Part shown: piece by piece, positions 51,197-62,472 of the stretch
Numbering within the stretch: the stretch's first letter is position 1
How the letters are laid out: each line of letters begins with the position of its first letter
From: Lithobates sylvaticus
Taxonomy: Eukaryota > Chordata > Amphibia > Anura > Ranidae
NCBI GenBank assembly: GCA_028564925.1
Contig: CM053031.1
Span: forward strand, 163,700,226-163,764,225
DNA: 64,000 nucleotides
Direction of reading: 5' to 3'
Made by a program: the position numbers and the translations under genes
The notes under the pieces: generated by a model
What the model saw: the letters and a program-made list of their open reading frames with translations, nothing else
Told to the model about the DNA's origin: nothing
Database searches by the model: none

Positions 51197-52078
51197 TCAC
51201 TCTGCTCCCTCCTGTGCTCCACGCTGTTCAATCCAGGTAGCTAGGTCCTCCGGATCTTCAAAGAAGGAGACTCTGCCATCATGTTCCACTCTGAGTCTCG
51301 CTGGGAATAGCATAGCATACTTGATGTGAAGGGATCTCAGCCGTCTCTTTGCCTCCATGAAGCCCTGTCTGCGCCTCTGGACCTCCGCCGAGAAGTCTGG
51401 AAAGATGGCGACTTTTGCATTTCCCAGGGGGATATTACCCCGTTCCCTGGCCATTCTGAGTGCTGCATCCCTGTCCTTGTAGTTCAGGAGTTTGGCTATG
51501 AATGTACGTGGGGGGGCCCCGGGAGGTGGTGGTCTGGCCGGCATGCGGTGTGCTCTTTCAACGGCTAGCATAGGGGAAAATGCTTCTCTGCCGTAGGTGT
51601 TAATCAGCAGTTGCTCGAGGAATGCGGTCGGATCTTTCCCTTCTGATCCTTCAGGGAGGCCAATCAGTCGGATGTTGCACCTCCTGATCCTATTCTCCAT
51701 GTCATCTTGCTTTGAGAATAGCTGCTGGATCTGCCTGTGTATGCGTTCTGTACCGGCCTGGAGTGGCGGGAGTGCGTCTTCCACGAGGCCTACCCGTGTC
51801 TCTGCCCCGGTAACCCGGTCGCGGAGCTTGTGGAAGTCTTGCCTAATGAGGGATATGTCGACCTTCACCTCCTCCATCTGTGCGGTAAGCGAGGTGCGGC
51901 ATAACGTTATGGCCTCAAGGAGTTTGTCCGTGTCTCCCGCTGTCCTCTCCCCACTGACCTTCTCGGCGCCATCTTCCTCCACCTCGCCCCTCTCCTGGCG
52001 GCGGTACTGCTCGAGTTTGGCGGCGGCGTTTTTCTGGGATTTCGGTGGAGACATGCTGTCCTCGGTCTGGGGCTTCAC
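51197..52078 (-). CDS. LINE ORF1: coiled-coil RNA-binding protein
   Basis: 293 codons. Residues 1-50 are polar and basic/acidic. Residues 50-132 form a likely coiled coil (heptad-rich, ending QLFSKQDDMENR) that would trimerise. Residues 129-230 match the L1 ORF1p RRM (RRCNIRLIGLPEGSEG; ERAHRMPARP; FIAKLLNYKDRDAALRMAR), and the C-terminal domain follows (IFPDFSAEVQRRRQGFMEAK and RVEHDGRVSFFEDPEDLATW). It packages the LINE RNA. The start at 52078 has an alternative at M9 (MSPPKSQKN). Confidence 0.93.
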   Translation of the reverse strand: MKPQTEDSMSPPKSQKNAAAKLEQYRRQERGEVEEDGAEKVSGERTAGDTDKLLEAITLCRTSLTAQMEEVKVDISLIRQDFHKLRDRVTGAETRVGLVEDALPPLQAGTERIHRQIQQLFSKQDDMENRIRRCNIRLIGLPEGSEGKDPTAFLEQLLINTYGREAFSPMLAVERAHRMPARPPPPGAPPRTFIAKLLNYKDRDAALRMARERGNIPLGNAKVAIFPDFSAEVQRRRQGFMEAKRRLRSLHIKYAMLFPARLRVEHDGRVSFFEDPEDLATWIEQRGAQEGAE

Positions 52079-52199
52079 CCTGGGTAAGTAGGGGATCTTA
52101 ATTCCACTCGTGGGTTGCAGGATGGAATGGATTGCAGGATAAACGAGCGGAGCTGTGTAAAGTGCGTCCTACTCCATGCGCTGTCAGGCCACGCCCCCG

Positions 52200-52214
52200 T
52201 TATTTCTTTTTTTT
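52200..52214. repeat. LINE target-site duplication, right copy
   Basis: GTTATTTCTTTTTTT, identical to 46127-46141; it lies right after the LINE 5' end and before the resumed MITE sequence. Confidence 0.85.
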
Positions 52215-52639
52215 AACCAAAAATATGTAGAATACATATCTGCCTAAACTGAGGAAGAAATTAGTTTTTATACATTTTTGGGGATATTATAGCAAAAAAA
52301 AAAATTCTCTCCAAAAGTGTCGGTCTTGTTTATACCGCAAAAAAACAGCAGAGGTGATCAAATACCAAAATAAAGCTCTATTTGAGGGGGGGAAAAAGGA
52401 CATCAATGTTTGGGTGCAACGGCGCACGACCACGCAGTTGTCGATTAAAGCAATGCAGTGCTGTGTTGCAAAAAATGCTCTGGTCATTAAGGGGGTAAAT
52501 TCATCTGGGGCTGAAATAGTTAAATAGGAGATTGTACACACTATGGGAATGCTCTGGGAGTGCAGTAAGGGGGTAGCACTGGTGGTAACATGCAGACAAC
52601 AGGGAAAAAAATGGTAGGACTACAAACTGTGCTGGCTGC

Positions 52640-53030
52640 CCACATAAAATCAAAGGTATGTGTTGGTGCACTGGAAAGATAAGGACATGCAAATAAGCAC
52701 CCTTGATGTTCAGAGGCTAGAAAGACATCCTGATGGAGGCAACTATGACAGCCATGGTGGATTTCATGAAAAAGTTTGGGACTTTAGACATCTGGGGTCT
52801 TCGGCTGTGATAAAATTCAGGTTTTACCATTTTGACTGAAAGTTTATGACTGAATTGGGTACCTGGTTTGGGTCTGAAGTTGGAGGCCTGGGAGAAAGAA
52901 CTCAGACTGGAAGAATTCACGCTTCTGAAGCTGGGGCCTAGGTTTCTTTTGGTGGAGTAAATGAGTACACTTTTCACCAGTAACAGCGCTAATGTTGTCT
53001 AAAGCCTCAAAGGGCAAGCACAGCAAGCAG
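52640..53030 (-). mobile_element. Possible DIRS-type reverse transcriptase fragment, fossil
   Basis: The minus strand near 52690-52790 reads like the DIRS segment before and at the first catalytic motif (MAVIVASI followed by a diverged NIKGAYLHV). There are no terminal repeats. It is short, decayed and of uncertain ends; another retroelement family is possible. Confidence 0.4.
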
Positions 53031-53329
53031 TTTTTACTCTTCCGCAGATCAACAATTTAGCTAAAAAAGAAGAAACTTATTTTGGAAATAAGACTAGCAC
53101 TATCCAACTACACAAAAGTGTAATGCTGCAGGCAAAAACTAAGCACGCTATAACTGAATGGTTAGTAGGGATAGCATCTGGTTTATTAGATATCTGTTAA
53201 TGTTCCACAAACTGACAGCAGCAATGGCATGTTGCCTAGCAGGGCCCACTAGTGAGAATAAAAGTTCAGTAGGATTTTCAATTTTTCACCCTTAAACAGT
53301 TAAGTATCCTCAAAAAAGAAAAAAAAAAA
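53031..53329. other. Short stretch, nothing recognised
   Basis: AT-rich sequence ending in an A-run (53317-53334). No feature supported. Confidence 0.4.
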
Positions 53330-53770
53330 AAAAACACATCAGTGGATCATGGTAGCAGTGATCATAACATTATTTCATTTGACGTTAGCTGTAAGCAAAA
53401 ATCACATACGGGAAAGATAAACACTTAACTTTAAGAGCAAATGTTCCAGTACTTAAACTGGGAGAGAATATTGGCATCAATGGACACAGAACAGCAATGG
53501 GAATTCTTTAAAAAGACTGTTTGTAAACTCACTATAGTATATTCCCATGGGCAAAAAGTTTATGAGGCTAAAAATAAAACCTATGCGGCTCACAGCCAAA
53601 GTTTAAAAAAATAAACTATAAATAAGAACACTTTATTAAAAAAAAAAAAAACCATGAAGGAGCACTTTTGTTATTTAAATGTTACAAAGAATATAACTGA
53701 ATACATAAAAGGGAAATAAAAGTACGCAAAAAATTCCAAACGATTGACAGGTTTCAAAAGATAAGACAAA
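53330..53770 (+). mobile_element. LINE fragment (CR1/L2-like), upstream part
   Basis: GATCATAACATTATTTCATT encodes SDHNIISF, the last endonuclease motif of CR1/L2-type LINEs. It is followed by WEFFKKTVCKLTIVYSH and, after a break, AKNKTYAAHSQSLKK-like text, the linker before the reverse transcriptase. Several stops interrupt it. The matching downstream part is at 55150-55372, beyond an inserted MITE. Confidence 0.65.
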
Positions 53771-53790
53771 CCCAGAAAATTCTTAATATA

Positions 53791-55097
53791 TTAACAAGTT
53801 CCCACCCAAGGTACGTCATATGACGGCAAAGACTTTGACTGGGGATAGCTGGATAATGCCTGCAGCTACAGGCATCATCCAGATATAATTTTTTCCGCCA
53901 GCGATTCTGTGCACCGCAAGAACAATCATGAATCATCAGTTCAGTCGCTTGATCGTTCTTACAGGCGGCCCTCGCTCTGCCCTCCAGAGCTTCTCCCGGC
54001 TCACCCGTTCGATCGGTGAGCAGGAGAATGAATCGGTCGCCAGTCATCTCTATGGCTCTGAGGCCCAGGCGTGACGTTATGGACTTCATGTCTGGGCCGG
54101 AAGTTAAAGCCGAGGACGCGGCCGGAAAGGCAGAGTGTTTATTTTTATCTCAGCCTTTCCAGCCTGGAGGAGAGATGTGAGGTCTTATTGATATATATAT
54201 TTTTTAAGCGCCCCCGTCCCCATGCACAGAAGCTAACGCATATGCAAGTCGCGCCCACATATGTAAACTGCGTTTAAATCACATGTGAGGCCACAGACCT
54301 CCAACTTAAACATGTAAAAAATAAAAAAAATTATTAAATTATCGCCTATGGAGATTTTTAACCCCTTGCCACCCGGTCAATAGAAGATTGACGTCCGGGA
54401 AGTGGTTCTGTTATACTGACTAGGCATCATATGAAGCCCTTCAGGATAATATCCCTCCGCGCGCCCGTGGGGGGCACGCATCGCGGCGATCAGTGTGTCA
54501 GTCTGACAAACCGCTACACCGATCTCGGTAAAAAGCCTCCAGCGGAGGCTTTTTACCACGTGGTCAGCCATGTCCAATCACTGTTGATCACTGACAGACG
54601 CAAGGAGAGACTATCTATGGCTCTGACGGGGGGGGGGGGGTCTGCCTTGATTGTTTATCAGCGCAGCCCCCCCTCGGATGACCACAATGGACCATCAGGG
54701 AAGGGGGCAACATGTGGATGGCCAGGTATGTACCCCTGGCCATCCATAAGTTCAAATGAAAGCCCAATCTATGCCAATCAGTGCCCACAAAAGGGCACTG
54801 ATTGGAACCAGTATGTAAGAACAAGAGAAGTGATGCCCATCAGTGCTGCCCATGAGTGCCCAAAAAAAATAAAACTGGTTTTCAAAATTTTCGGTCTTTG
54901 CTGCGCAAAAAATAAAAACCGCAGAGGTGATCAAATACCACCAAAAGAAAGCTCTATTTGAGGGAACAAAATGATAAAAAAAAATGTGTTTGGGCACAGT
55001 GTAGCATCACAGTTGTCATTCAAATTGCGACAGCGATAAAAGCTAAAAATTAGCTTGGGCAGGAAGGTGTTTAAGTGCCTGGTATTGAAGTGGTTAA
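53791..55097. mobile_element. piggyBac-type MITE, about 1.3 kb, in the LINE fragment
   Basis: TTAA at 53791-53794 (TTAACAAGTTCCCACCC) and 55094-55097 (GGTATTGAAGTGGTTAA). Inside are family blocks (AGAAAGCTCTATTTGAGGG at about 54946, CAGGAAGGTGTTTAAGTGCC) and a second start-like TTAACCCCTTGCCACCCGG at 54359, so it may be two fused members. Degraded CAGTGCCC words are at 54776-54860. No gene. Confidence 0.6.
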
Positions 55098-55120
55098 GTA
55101 CCAAAGTTTGGTGCCATTAC

Positions 55121-55146
55121 ACACACGCACACACACACGCACACGT
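55121..55146. repeat. CA microsatellite
   Basis: A short (CA)n run interrupted by G (ACACACACGCACACACACAC). Confidence 0.9.
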
Positions 55147-55149
55147 CCA

Positions 55150-55372
55150 TAATTGGGATGGTATTGACACAGCCCCAAATGATCCACAATAGCTCAAAAG
55201 TGATATGGTCCAGAAATATTTAGACAGAATAAAAGGTGGCTAAAGCACCTGGACCAGAGGTCATCCACCCACAGATGCTAAAAGAATTGAGCTCTGTCAT
55301 TTCAAAGCCATTGTATCTAATTTTTTAGGGACTCAATGGAATAGTACCACTGGATTGGCGTAGGGCCACATG
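55150..55372 (+). mobile_element. LINE fragment (CR1/L2-like), downstream part
   Basis: Encodes KAPGPEVIHPQMLKELSSVI and PLDWRRA, the start of the reverse transcriptase domain (consensus A.GPDGI.P..LK.L and P..W..A). It ends where a TTAA MITE fragment begins at 55385. Confidence 0.7.
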
Positions 55373-55384
55373 TGGTGCCTATAT

Positions 55385-55618
55385 TTAACCACTTCAATAC
55401 AGGGTACTTAAACACCTTCCTGCCCAGACCAATTTTGAGCTTTCAGCGCTGTTGCACTTTGAATGACAATTGCGCGGTCATACTTCACTGTACCCAAATG
55501 ACATTTTTTATCCTTTCTTTCCCACAAATAGAGCTTTCTTTTGGTGGTATTTGATCACCTCCACGGTTATTTTTTGCTAAACAAAGAAAATTTTGAAAAA
55601 AAAATGTTTTGTTTCAAA
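55385..55618. mobile_element. piggyBac-type MITE fragment
   Basis: TTAACCACTTCAATACAGGG at 55385, then CCTTCCTGCCCAGACCAATT and TAGAGCTTTCTTTTGGTGGT. It stops at about 55618, where hAT sequence starts. One end only. Confidence 0.7.
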
Positions 55619-55619
55619 A

Positions 55620-57104
55620 CTTTGTAAATAAGTAAGTTTTCTCCGGCACGGCTGGGCACTGATGGGAGGATGTGGCAGATGAGGATGAGGATGAGGATGA
55701 GGGAGGAGGAGGAGGAGGAGGAGGCAGGATCGTAAGATGCGCGAGTACAAGCGCACGCTGGTAGACGCGCTGCTGGTGGCATTCCCAACTGACAGCAGGG
55801 GGTACGGTGGAAACACAAGGCAAAGGCAGAGGAAGCGGTCGCCAACGGAACCGGGGCACCGCCAGCACCTCAGAAGGCAGGGTTAGCATGGCCGAAATGT
55901 GGAAAAGCTTTGTCAGCACGCCACAACAACCAGTACCACCAGCTGAGATGGAACGTCTTAGCAGGAGGCAGCATTTCACCAACATGTGTGCACACGCCTA
56001 CACGTACTGAATGACGGGTCTGCCCACTTCAACTTCTGGGTCTCAAAATTAGGGCACATGGCCTGAGCGTGCCCTTTACGCCTTGGAGGTGCTGGCCTGC
56101 CCTGCCCTGCAGCCAGTGTATTATCTGAACATACATCCGTACCTTGTGCAGAATAGACATGTACACCAGTGTTCTCACTAACTGTCCGGCCATCGTACTG
56201 CGCAGGCGCAGTACGGAGGACAAGGAGATTCCAAAAACCTCCGAAGATGAACGGCGCCTGCGCAGTGAGTGCAGGTTCAAGCCCCACCATCCAAGTGGAA
56301 ATACGGTAGCACATAGTAACAGGGCCCCTCGCAAGCTCGCTTCGCTCGCCATGCTTTGGGCATGGCCTTGCTTCGCTCGGCTTGAACCTCGGATGGTGGG
56401 GCTTGACCCTGGACTCACCGCGCAGGCGCCGTTAATCTTTGGAGATTTTCGGAATCCCCTTTTCTACGTACTGTGCAAGCGCAGTACAGGGCGGATACTA
56501 TCCGATGGGGGACAGAATGCGACACATCACCGGTCTTACCCAGCTATTTTTGATCTCACTCTTTTGGGGTGTACCCCAATAAAAAAAAGGGGGGGGGGGT
56601 GGTTGGCTACCTCGTCCTCCTCCACCGCCGCTTCCACCTACACCGCCACCTCAACCTCCATATGGACCTCGTCCCCCTAGGTCAAGATTATTTTTTTTTA
56701 ATTTCAAAGTATTTTATTTTCCCACTAGCTTATCCATTAATTGAAGATTTTTTCCAGAAAGGGCATATTCTGGGGCATTCCCACCATATGTGTGGCATTG
56801 TGCCATTGGGTTTCTGAGGTTCTTAATTACTTCCTGTACCTCATCTGAGAAGGGGGCCTCCAGCATATTTTTTCTTTTTATTTATTTTATGTTATTTTAA
56901 GTTATTTCCCTAGCCACGTGCCATGCTCTTAATGTGCCATTTGCAGCCCTCTAGCCCTTGCCATTTTTTTTAGAGCCATTTTAGTCCTCAAAAGTTCGTG
57001 TCCCCATTGACTTCAATGGGGTTCGGGGTCAAGTTCGGTCCCGAACGCTAACTTTTTTGCAAAGTTCGGCCGAACCCGAACATCCAGGTGTCCGCTCAAC
57101 TCTA
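55620..57104 (+). mobile_element. hAT transposon remnant
   Basis: The right end (inverted) is CTAGAGTTGAGCGGACACC with TTCGGGTTCGGCCGAAC just inside, a known frog hAT terminus type. Coding traces on the plus strand are an acidic GATGAG repeat (55677-55727), MAEMWKSFVSTPQQPVPPAE (55887-55950) and, near 56055-56130, a diverged LEVLACP...SVLSE-like dimerisation segment. Most of the transposase is missing, and a palindromic MITE sits at 56195-56487. Left end not found. Inactive. Confidence 0.65.
56195..56487. mobile_element. Palindromic MITE inside the hAT remnant
   Basis: Arms 56195-56302 and 56377-56487 are near-complementary; each outer tip is itself palindromic (GTACTGCGCAGGCGCAGTAC and GTACTGTGCAAGCGCAGTAC). 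The 75-bp loop has GCTCGCTTCGCTCG repeats. No coding capacity; family not recognised. Confidence 0.85.
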
Positions 57105-57109
57105 GTAGT

Positions 57110-57564
57110 GGGTAAAATCACAATTATTACGCCTTTAGAAAGCATGAAGGTGATGCTTGGTTTTTGGGGTCCTGTACATGGCTAGGCTCCCAAAAAGTCT
57201 CACATGCGGTATCCCCTTACACAGGAGAATGTATTTTGGGGTGTAATTCCACATATAACCATGCAATGTTTGAATATATCATTTAGTGACAACTTTGTGC
57301 AAAATAAAAGAAAGAAAAAAAAAAAAAAAAAAAAAAAAGAAGTGTATCATTTTCCCAAAACTTGTGGGCAAAATATAAAATATTCCATCGTCGCAACATG
57401 CCTAATCAGCAAATAGCTTGGGATTTCTACTTTCCAAAAATTTGGTGGGGGGTGTTTCGAACTGTCCTGGCATTTTATGCTCATTTAAAAGCTTATGTCA
57501 CACATCCACTAACCACTTGAAGACAAAGCCCTTTCTGACACCTTTGTTTACATGAAAAATATAG
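57110..57564 (+). mobile_element. piggyBac tail fragment
   Basis: GTCCTGTACATGGCTAGGCT, AAAAGTCTCACATGCGGTAT and GAATGTATTTTGGGGTGTAA match the 3' tail of the piggyBac copies at 2220-2300 and 26690-26780. Only the tail remains. There is an A-run at 57317-57338. Confidence 0.6.
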
Positions 57565-57583
57565 GATTTTTATAACAGCTTAC

Positions 57584-57620
<37 letters not shown>

Positions 57621-60600
57621 ATTGGAGTACATCATGGGACACAGAGCCCAACAACAACTTATGGGTTATGGGCCACCTTCAGGTGTTGACACTGGTATAC
57701 CCAATACAGGGTACACGTTCACTCCCCTATATAACCCCTCCTCCTTCCAGGAGTACCTGGACTTTTTGTAGCAAAGCAATATACTTAAACCCATAAAAGA
57801 GAGGGACCTCTGTCCCATGATTGACTCCAATTAGGATTTTATAGGTAAGCTGTTATAAAAATGCTATTTTCTTTATCGTACATCAGACACAGAGCCCAAG
57901 TATAGCTTAATGGGACGTCCCATAGCAATGCTACTTGAGGGGAGGGAAAGACAACCCGGAGGGTACCCCCAGACCTGAGGACTTATACTGCGCCCGAAGG
58001 CGATATCCTTATACCACCTACATCCACCTGATGAAATTTTGTGACTGTATGTACTGAAGATGTACTGAAGACCAAGTTGCGGCCTTGCAGATCTGAGCCA
58101 TGGAGGCCGGGTGACGCACTGCCCAAGAAGCACTAACGGACCTGGTAGAGTGTGCCTTAACTTGAAAAGGGGGAATATTACCGCTTAAATCTTAAGTTTG
58201 AATTATAAAACTTCCCGAATCTACTTAGCGACAGTGGATTTTGACGCTGCCTGACCTTTCTTTAGGACCCTCTGGCAGAATAAATAAGACATCAGTCTTA
58301 CAAATCTGAGCAGTTGCCTTTAAAATAGATTTTCACTGCTCACCACATCAAGACAATGTAGTGACTTTTATTCCCTGGAACATCGTTTTGGAAAAACCGA
58401 TGGCAGGACAAAATCTGGGTTTAGGTGAAAACCTGAAACCACTTTTGGCAAAATGTCTGGACGAGGGCATAAGACCACGCTGTCCTCATGAAAAATCAAA
58501 TATGGCTCTTTACAAGAAAGAGCAGCCAATTTCGAAACCCTCCTTGCTGAGGATATAGCAACCAAAATGACCAACTTCCTTGTCAAAAGGACTATGGGAA
58601 AATCTATCTGTTCTAATGGCTGTTTTTGTAACACAGAGAAAACCAAGTTCAAGTCCCAAGGATTCAAGGGAGGTTCGACAACGGATTAAGCCGCATCACC
58701 CCTTGCATAAAACCTCAGACTAAAGAATGTGTAGCAAGCGGTCTTTGAAATAAGACCGATAAAGCTGAGACTTGGCCTTTAATAGTACTCAAGGCCAATT
58801 TAATTTCAACCCCTAAAAAGGTAGAAAGGCAAGAATTCTGCCTGAGATATGTCCGAGGGTGCCAATCCTTGGATTCACACCAGGAAACATAAGCCCTCCA
58901 GACTCCAATATATAGTTCTGGAAGCTGGCTTACTTGCATTAAATCAAACTAGAGATAACTGACCCGGAAAGCCCACATTTCTTCAGAATGTGGGTTTCAA
59001 TAGCCAGGCCGTTAAATTTAGCGTTCGTAAAGTAGAATGGAATATCGGCCCCTGTCAGAGCAGGTCTGGCCTTAGTGGAAGGGACCACGGGATCCACCAA
59101 CGCATCTGTTCCTCATGCGAGTAGATCCCTTGTTCTGGACACAAAAGTTAACTAACTTCATCTTTAATCTGGACACTAGAAGATCTACATCCGGAGTTCC
59201 CAATCCTTGGCAAAAAGCCTGAAAAATGGTCGGGGGGTAAAAAGACCATTCCCCTGGGAAGAACTGCTGGCGACTTAAGTAGTCCGTCAATTCTCTACTC
59301 CCGGAATGAAGACTGCTGATAGGCACGGCACATTCTTTTCTTCCCAAGTTAGAATATGGTTCACCTCTCTCTGCCCTGAGAGACTCTTGGTGCCCCTTTG
59401 GTGATTGATATAGGCCATAGCTGTAGCTTTGTCGGATTGGATCCCGACAGGACAATCCCTTAACCTGGAAGTCCAGGCCTTCAGAGCCAGACGCACTGCC
59501 CGAATCTCTAGAATGTTGATGGGCAAGGCTCTTTTGGTTCTTGACCACTGTCCCTGGACAGTCGTTTTCTCGAATACTAGTCCCCAGCCTTAAACCAGAT
59601 AATTGGTCTGAAGGATTTTTCCTTTCAGAAGAGTTTGGGTTAGTAACCAACTGAGGCTTTGGGACACCCTTGGGGACAGCTGCATTGGCAAGTCCAAAGC
59701 TTGAATCGTTTGGTTCCAATCAAACCGACAGGATACTGTTTTGTAACAGTCTCGAATAGAACTGGGCATAGGGGACTGCTTCAAATTAAGCCACCATCTT
59801 TCCCAACAACCTCATGCAAAGGGGAATGGAGGGATTTTCTTTTGACTTGACCATTTGGACCAGCTCTCATATGGATTTGATTTTTGCCGGAGGCAAGAAG
59901 ACCTTTTTCTGGGCTGTATCTGATCAGACCCAGATACTCCAGCTTTTTTAGCGGTTTTAAAGGAAGACTTCTCTAGGTTGAGAATCCAACCCAGACTTTT
60001 CAGGTAACTGATTATAATGCATACACTTTGCTCCAAGCGAGCCACTGACTGGTCTATTAGCAATAGATTGTCTAGGTACGCTAAGACTGTTATGCCCTGT
60101 GCCCTTAACTTGGCTAGAGGTGGGGGCCAGTACTTGAACACCCGGGGTGCTGTAGCTAGCCCAAAAGGCAAGGCTACAAACTAAAAAATTCTGCTGTTTT
60201 ACTTTGAATCGCAGAAACTTTTGGTGAGCAGGAAATGTAGGGACATGCGGATATGCATCCCTGATGTCGATGGACGCTAGAAGTTGTCTTCCTTTTAGGA
60301 TGAAAACCAATGGCATGATCGACTCGAAATGCAAAAGGAGCGGATCTTCAGGAACCGATTTAGATTACTTAGACGTAGAATGGGTCTGACATCCCCATTT
60401 GGTTTTGGTACCGTAAAAAGGTTTGAATAAAACCCCAAACCGTGCTCTTCTGTGGGGATCTATATGATCACCCCCTGAGCCAGTAATCGGTCTAATGCTT
60501 GAAAGATATTGCATTTTCCCTGGATCTTTGAGAATGTTTGATCTCAGAAAACGAGATGGAGGAAACTCCCAAAATTCTAGTTTGTAACCTAGAGACCGTG

Positions 60601-62435
60601 GAAAGGACCCATCTGTTCTGAATCTCCTTTTGCCAAACTTCTGAGTATTGCAGAAGTCTTCCCCCCCCCCACTCTGGCGAGGGGGGGGGGGGGGCACCTC
60701 TTCATGATGAGGCTTTCATTTTCTGCTTTGCAGATTTCCGGCCCCAGGTCTTCTTTTGAGCCCGGGACCGACACCAAGGTTTTCCTCTAGAGTCTGACGG
60801 CAGAGGCCATCGCCACTGCCTAGAGGTGGATGCCCCTGGCGCAGGAGACAAGGTCAGTTTAAATGAAGGACGTTTATACTTTCGTTTGACCAGGAAAAAA
60901 AAAAAAAAACAGTACTCTTCCCACTTGAAATCGTTTGGATGCATTTATACAAATCGCCAAATAGTCGCTCCCCTTGAAAAGGGAAACTAGTCAGAAGCTT
61001 TTTGCAAGGTGCTTCGGCTGACCAATTTTTTAACCAAAGAGTTCTACGCATGTGTACTAGCACAAGGCGGGATGCCTGGTGAATAGTCTTTTAAAGCCTC
61101 TATAGCAAAACAGAATGCCTTTGGTAGTTCAGCCAACTCACAGGCCTGTTGTGCATGGACCTCAAGAGCCTCTGAACTGGTCCTTTAGGGACAGATGTCT
61201 ATTACAGCGACTGCAGGCTGAGCAACGACCCCTGCCAAGGAAAAATAAAATAAAAACGGGATTTTAACAGGAATTCCAACTTTTTATATTTGTTGGATCT
61301 TTAAGCATTTGTGCATTGTCTACTGGACAAGGTAAACTTTTATTCACAGTAAATCGCAGCGTCAACTGCTGGTACCTTACATTTTTTGGTGAATTTCTCC
61401 TCCATGGGATAGAGAACTGAGAATCTTTGGAGGGAGAAAATGTTTATCCGGATGATCCCATTCAGCATAAGCTTTTCTAGTAATGTATGGACCGGAAACG
61501 CATGAAAAGGCTGTAAAGGCTTTAAAGAACACAAGGAAGAAACCAGACTTTCAACTGACAGTTAGGGGTAGCATGAAAGTGGAACGAACCATCTCAGAGT
61601 TTGTACCTCAGATTGCGAGGGTGAATCAAAGGTTTCCTCTGCAGAGGAATAATAGTCTTGTTGTCTTGTTTTTCCTCATGATCGCCTGAGGGTAATACCT
61701 CATCCTGTCCCCACTGTTCCCTTGGTAAAAGGTTTGAGAGGGGGGGGGGGGGGGACTCTAGCATGCGTCCTATCCCCTTAGATGGAGGATGCGATTAAAG
61801 CCGCTAATCTTGGGAATTTTATCGGCAGTAGTGGTTGGCTCCTAAATCCGGTTTATCATATGGAAGAAAAAAGGCATAGTTGAATTTTTTACAGTTCGTA
61901 GGCTTCTTCCCTTATCCTCGCTGCAGGATACTGCTGTAACAGACAGATCCAAACTTCACTCATCACGGCAGGTTGCGTTAGTAAACCTTCAAAGACCGGG
62001 GTCCCTATAATGGGGTTCCACTCCTTTGGACCTGTATAGCACCCCTCAGGAGCAACTTTAGGTAATGTAGCAAGACCAAAAAGAGTCCTGGTTTTTCGGG
62101 TCCAGCCCTCAGAGGCGTTACAGGCAAAACCTGGTTCTTCTATGCGAGGTCTGGGTACCATCCTGTGGCCTCAGTGACTTAGCCCGGTTGTGGAGGTTAT
62201 TTAAATCCAGCATGGATCCCTCCTGGAGCACCTCAGAGCACATCTGCGCTCATGATCAAGACCTTAGACACTGGCGGAAAAAAAAACTGAGGTACTCCTG
62301 GAAGAAGGATGGTATTAGGGGAGTGAACTTCATGTATTAGGTATACCAGTGTTTATCACCTGAAGGTGGCCCATAACCCATTAAGTTATTACTTAGGCTC
62401 TGTGTCCCATGATGTACGATAAAGAATATTTATTT
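57565..62435 (-). mobile_element. DIRS-family element (DIRS-e), near full-length fossil
   Basis: A 4.9-kb minus-strand tyrosine-recombinase retroelement with inverted terminal repeats (about 57610-57740 and 62300-62420, sharing GGGTTATGGGCCACCTTCAG) and an ICR at about 57835-57912. Parts, right to left: gag-like region (about 60720-62200), reverse transcriptase (about 59830-60700, IDIRDAYPHVP motif), RNase H-like (about 59080-59800) and tyrosine recombinase (about 58060-58940, MQVSQLPELYIGVWRAY segment and a degraded SWA...QICKA end). Same kind as DIRS-a. It carries many breaks; inactive and of middle age. Confidence 0.88.
57835..57912. repeat. DIRS-e internal complementary region
   Basis: GGTAAGCTGTTATAAAAAT is complementary to the left terminus (TTTTTATAACAGCTTACT at 57568-57585). 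It is followed by TTCTTTATCGTACATCA, which matches the inverted right terminus near 62410-62430. Confidence 0.75.
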
Positions 62436-62472
62436 TTTGCAAGAAAATTACTTTGAACCGCCAAATATTAAA

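Larger units (their letters stand above)
46142..52199 (-). mobile_element. Full-length L1/Tx1-type LINE
   Basis: A 6.06-kb non-LTR retrotransposon on the minus strand. The 5' end is GGGGGCGTGGCCTGACAGC at 52199, followed by a 5' UTR of about 120 nt, ORF1 (52078-51197), a 1055-nt inter-ORF segment, ORF2 (50141-46365) and a 3' UTR of about 220 nt. The 3' UTR has CCAATAAAAG as a poly-A signal near 46166, and then a poly-A tail. A 15-bp target duplication flanks it. Both ORFs are open and the target duplication looks unaltered, so insertion seems recent. Clade L1/Tx1 is inferred from the APE endonuclease, YADD reverse transcriptase and C-terminal zinc motif. Confidence 0.92.
45991..52523. mobile_element. 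piggyBac-type MITE split by the L1-like LINE
   Basis: TTAA at 45991-45994 (TTAACCTCTCGACGACC) and 52520-52523 (GGGGCTGAAATAGTTAA). The left part, to 46141, has ACCAATCAATATACACTTAT. The right part, from 52200, resumes with AACCAAAAATATGTAGAATA, exactly the order in intact family members. Without the LINE it is about 470 bp. Confidence 0.8.

Noticed and set aside
52717-53026. Host exon with FFQSEFFLPG and FFMKSTMAVI text
   Set aside because: The second piece resembles the DIRS reverse transcriptase, no splice sites fit, and no host family is recognised.
55577-55985. Proline/serine-rich and acidic frames on both strands
   Set aside because: They arise from the GATGAG/GGAGGA purine repeat of the hAT remnant.
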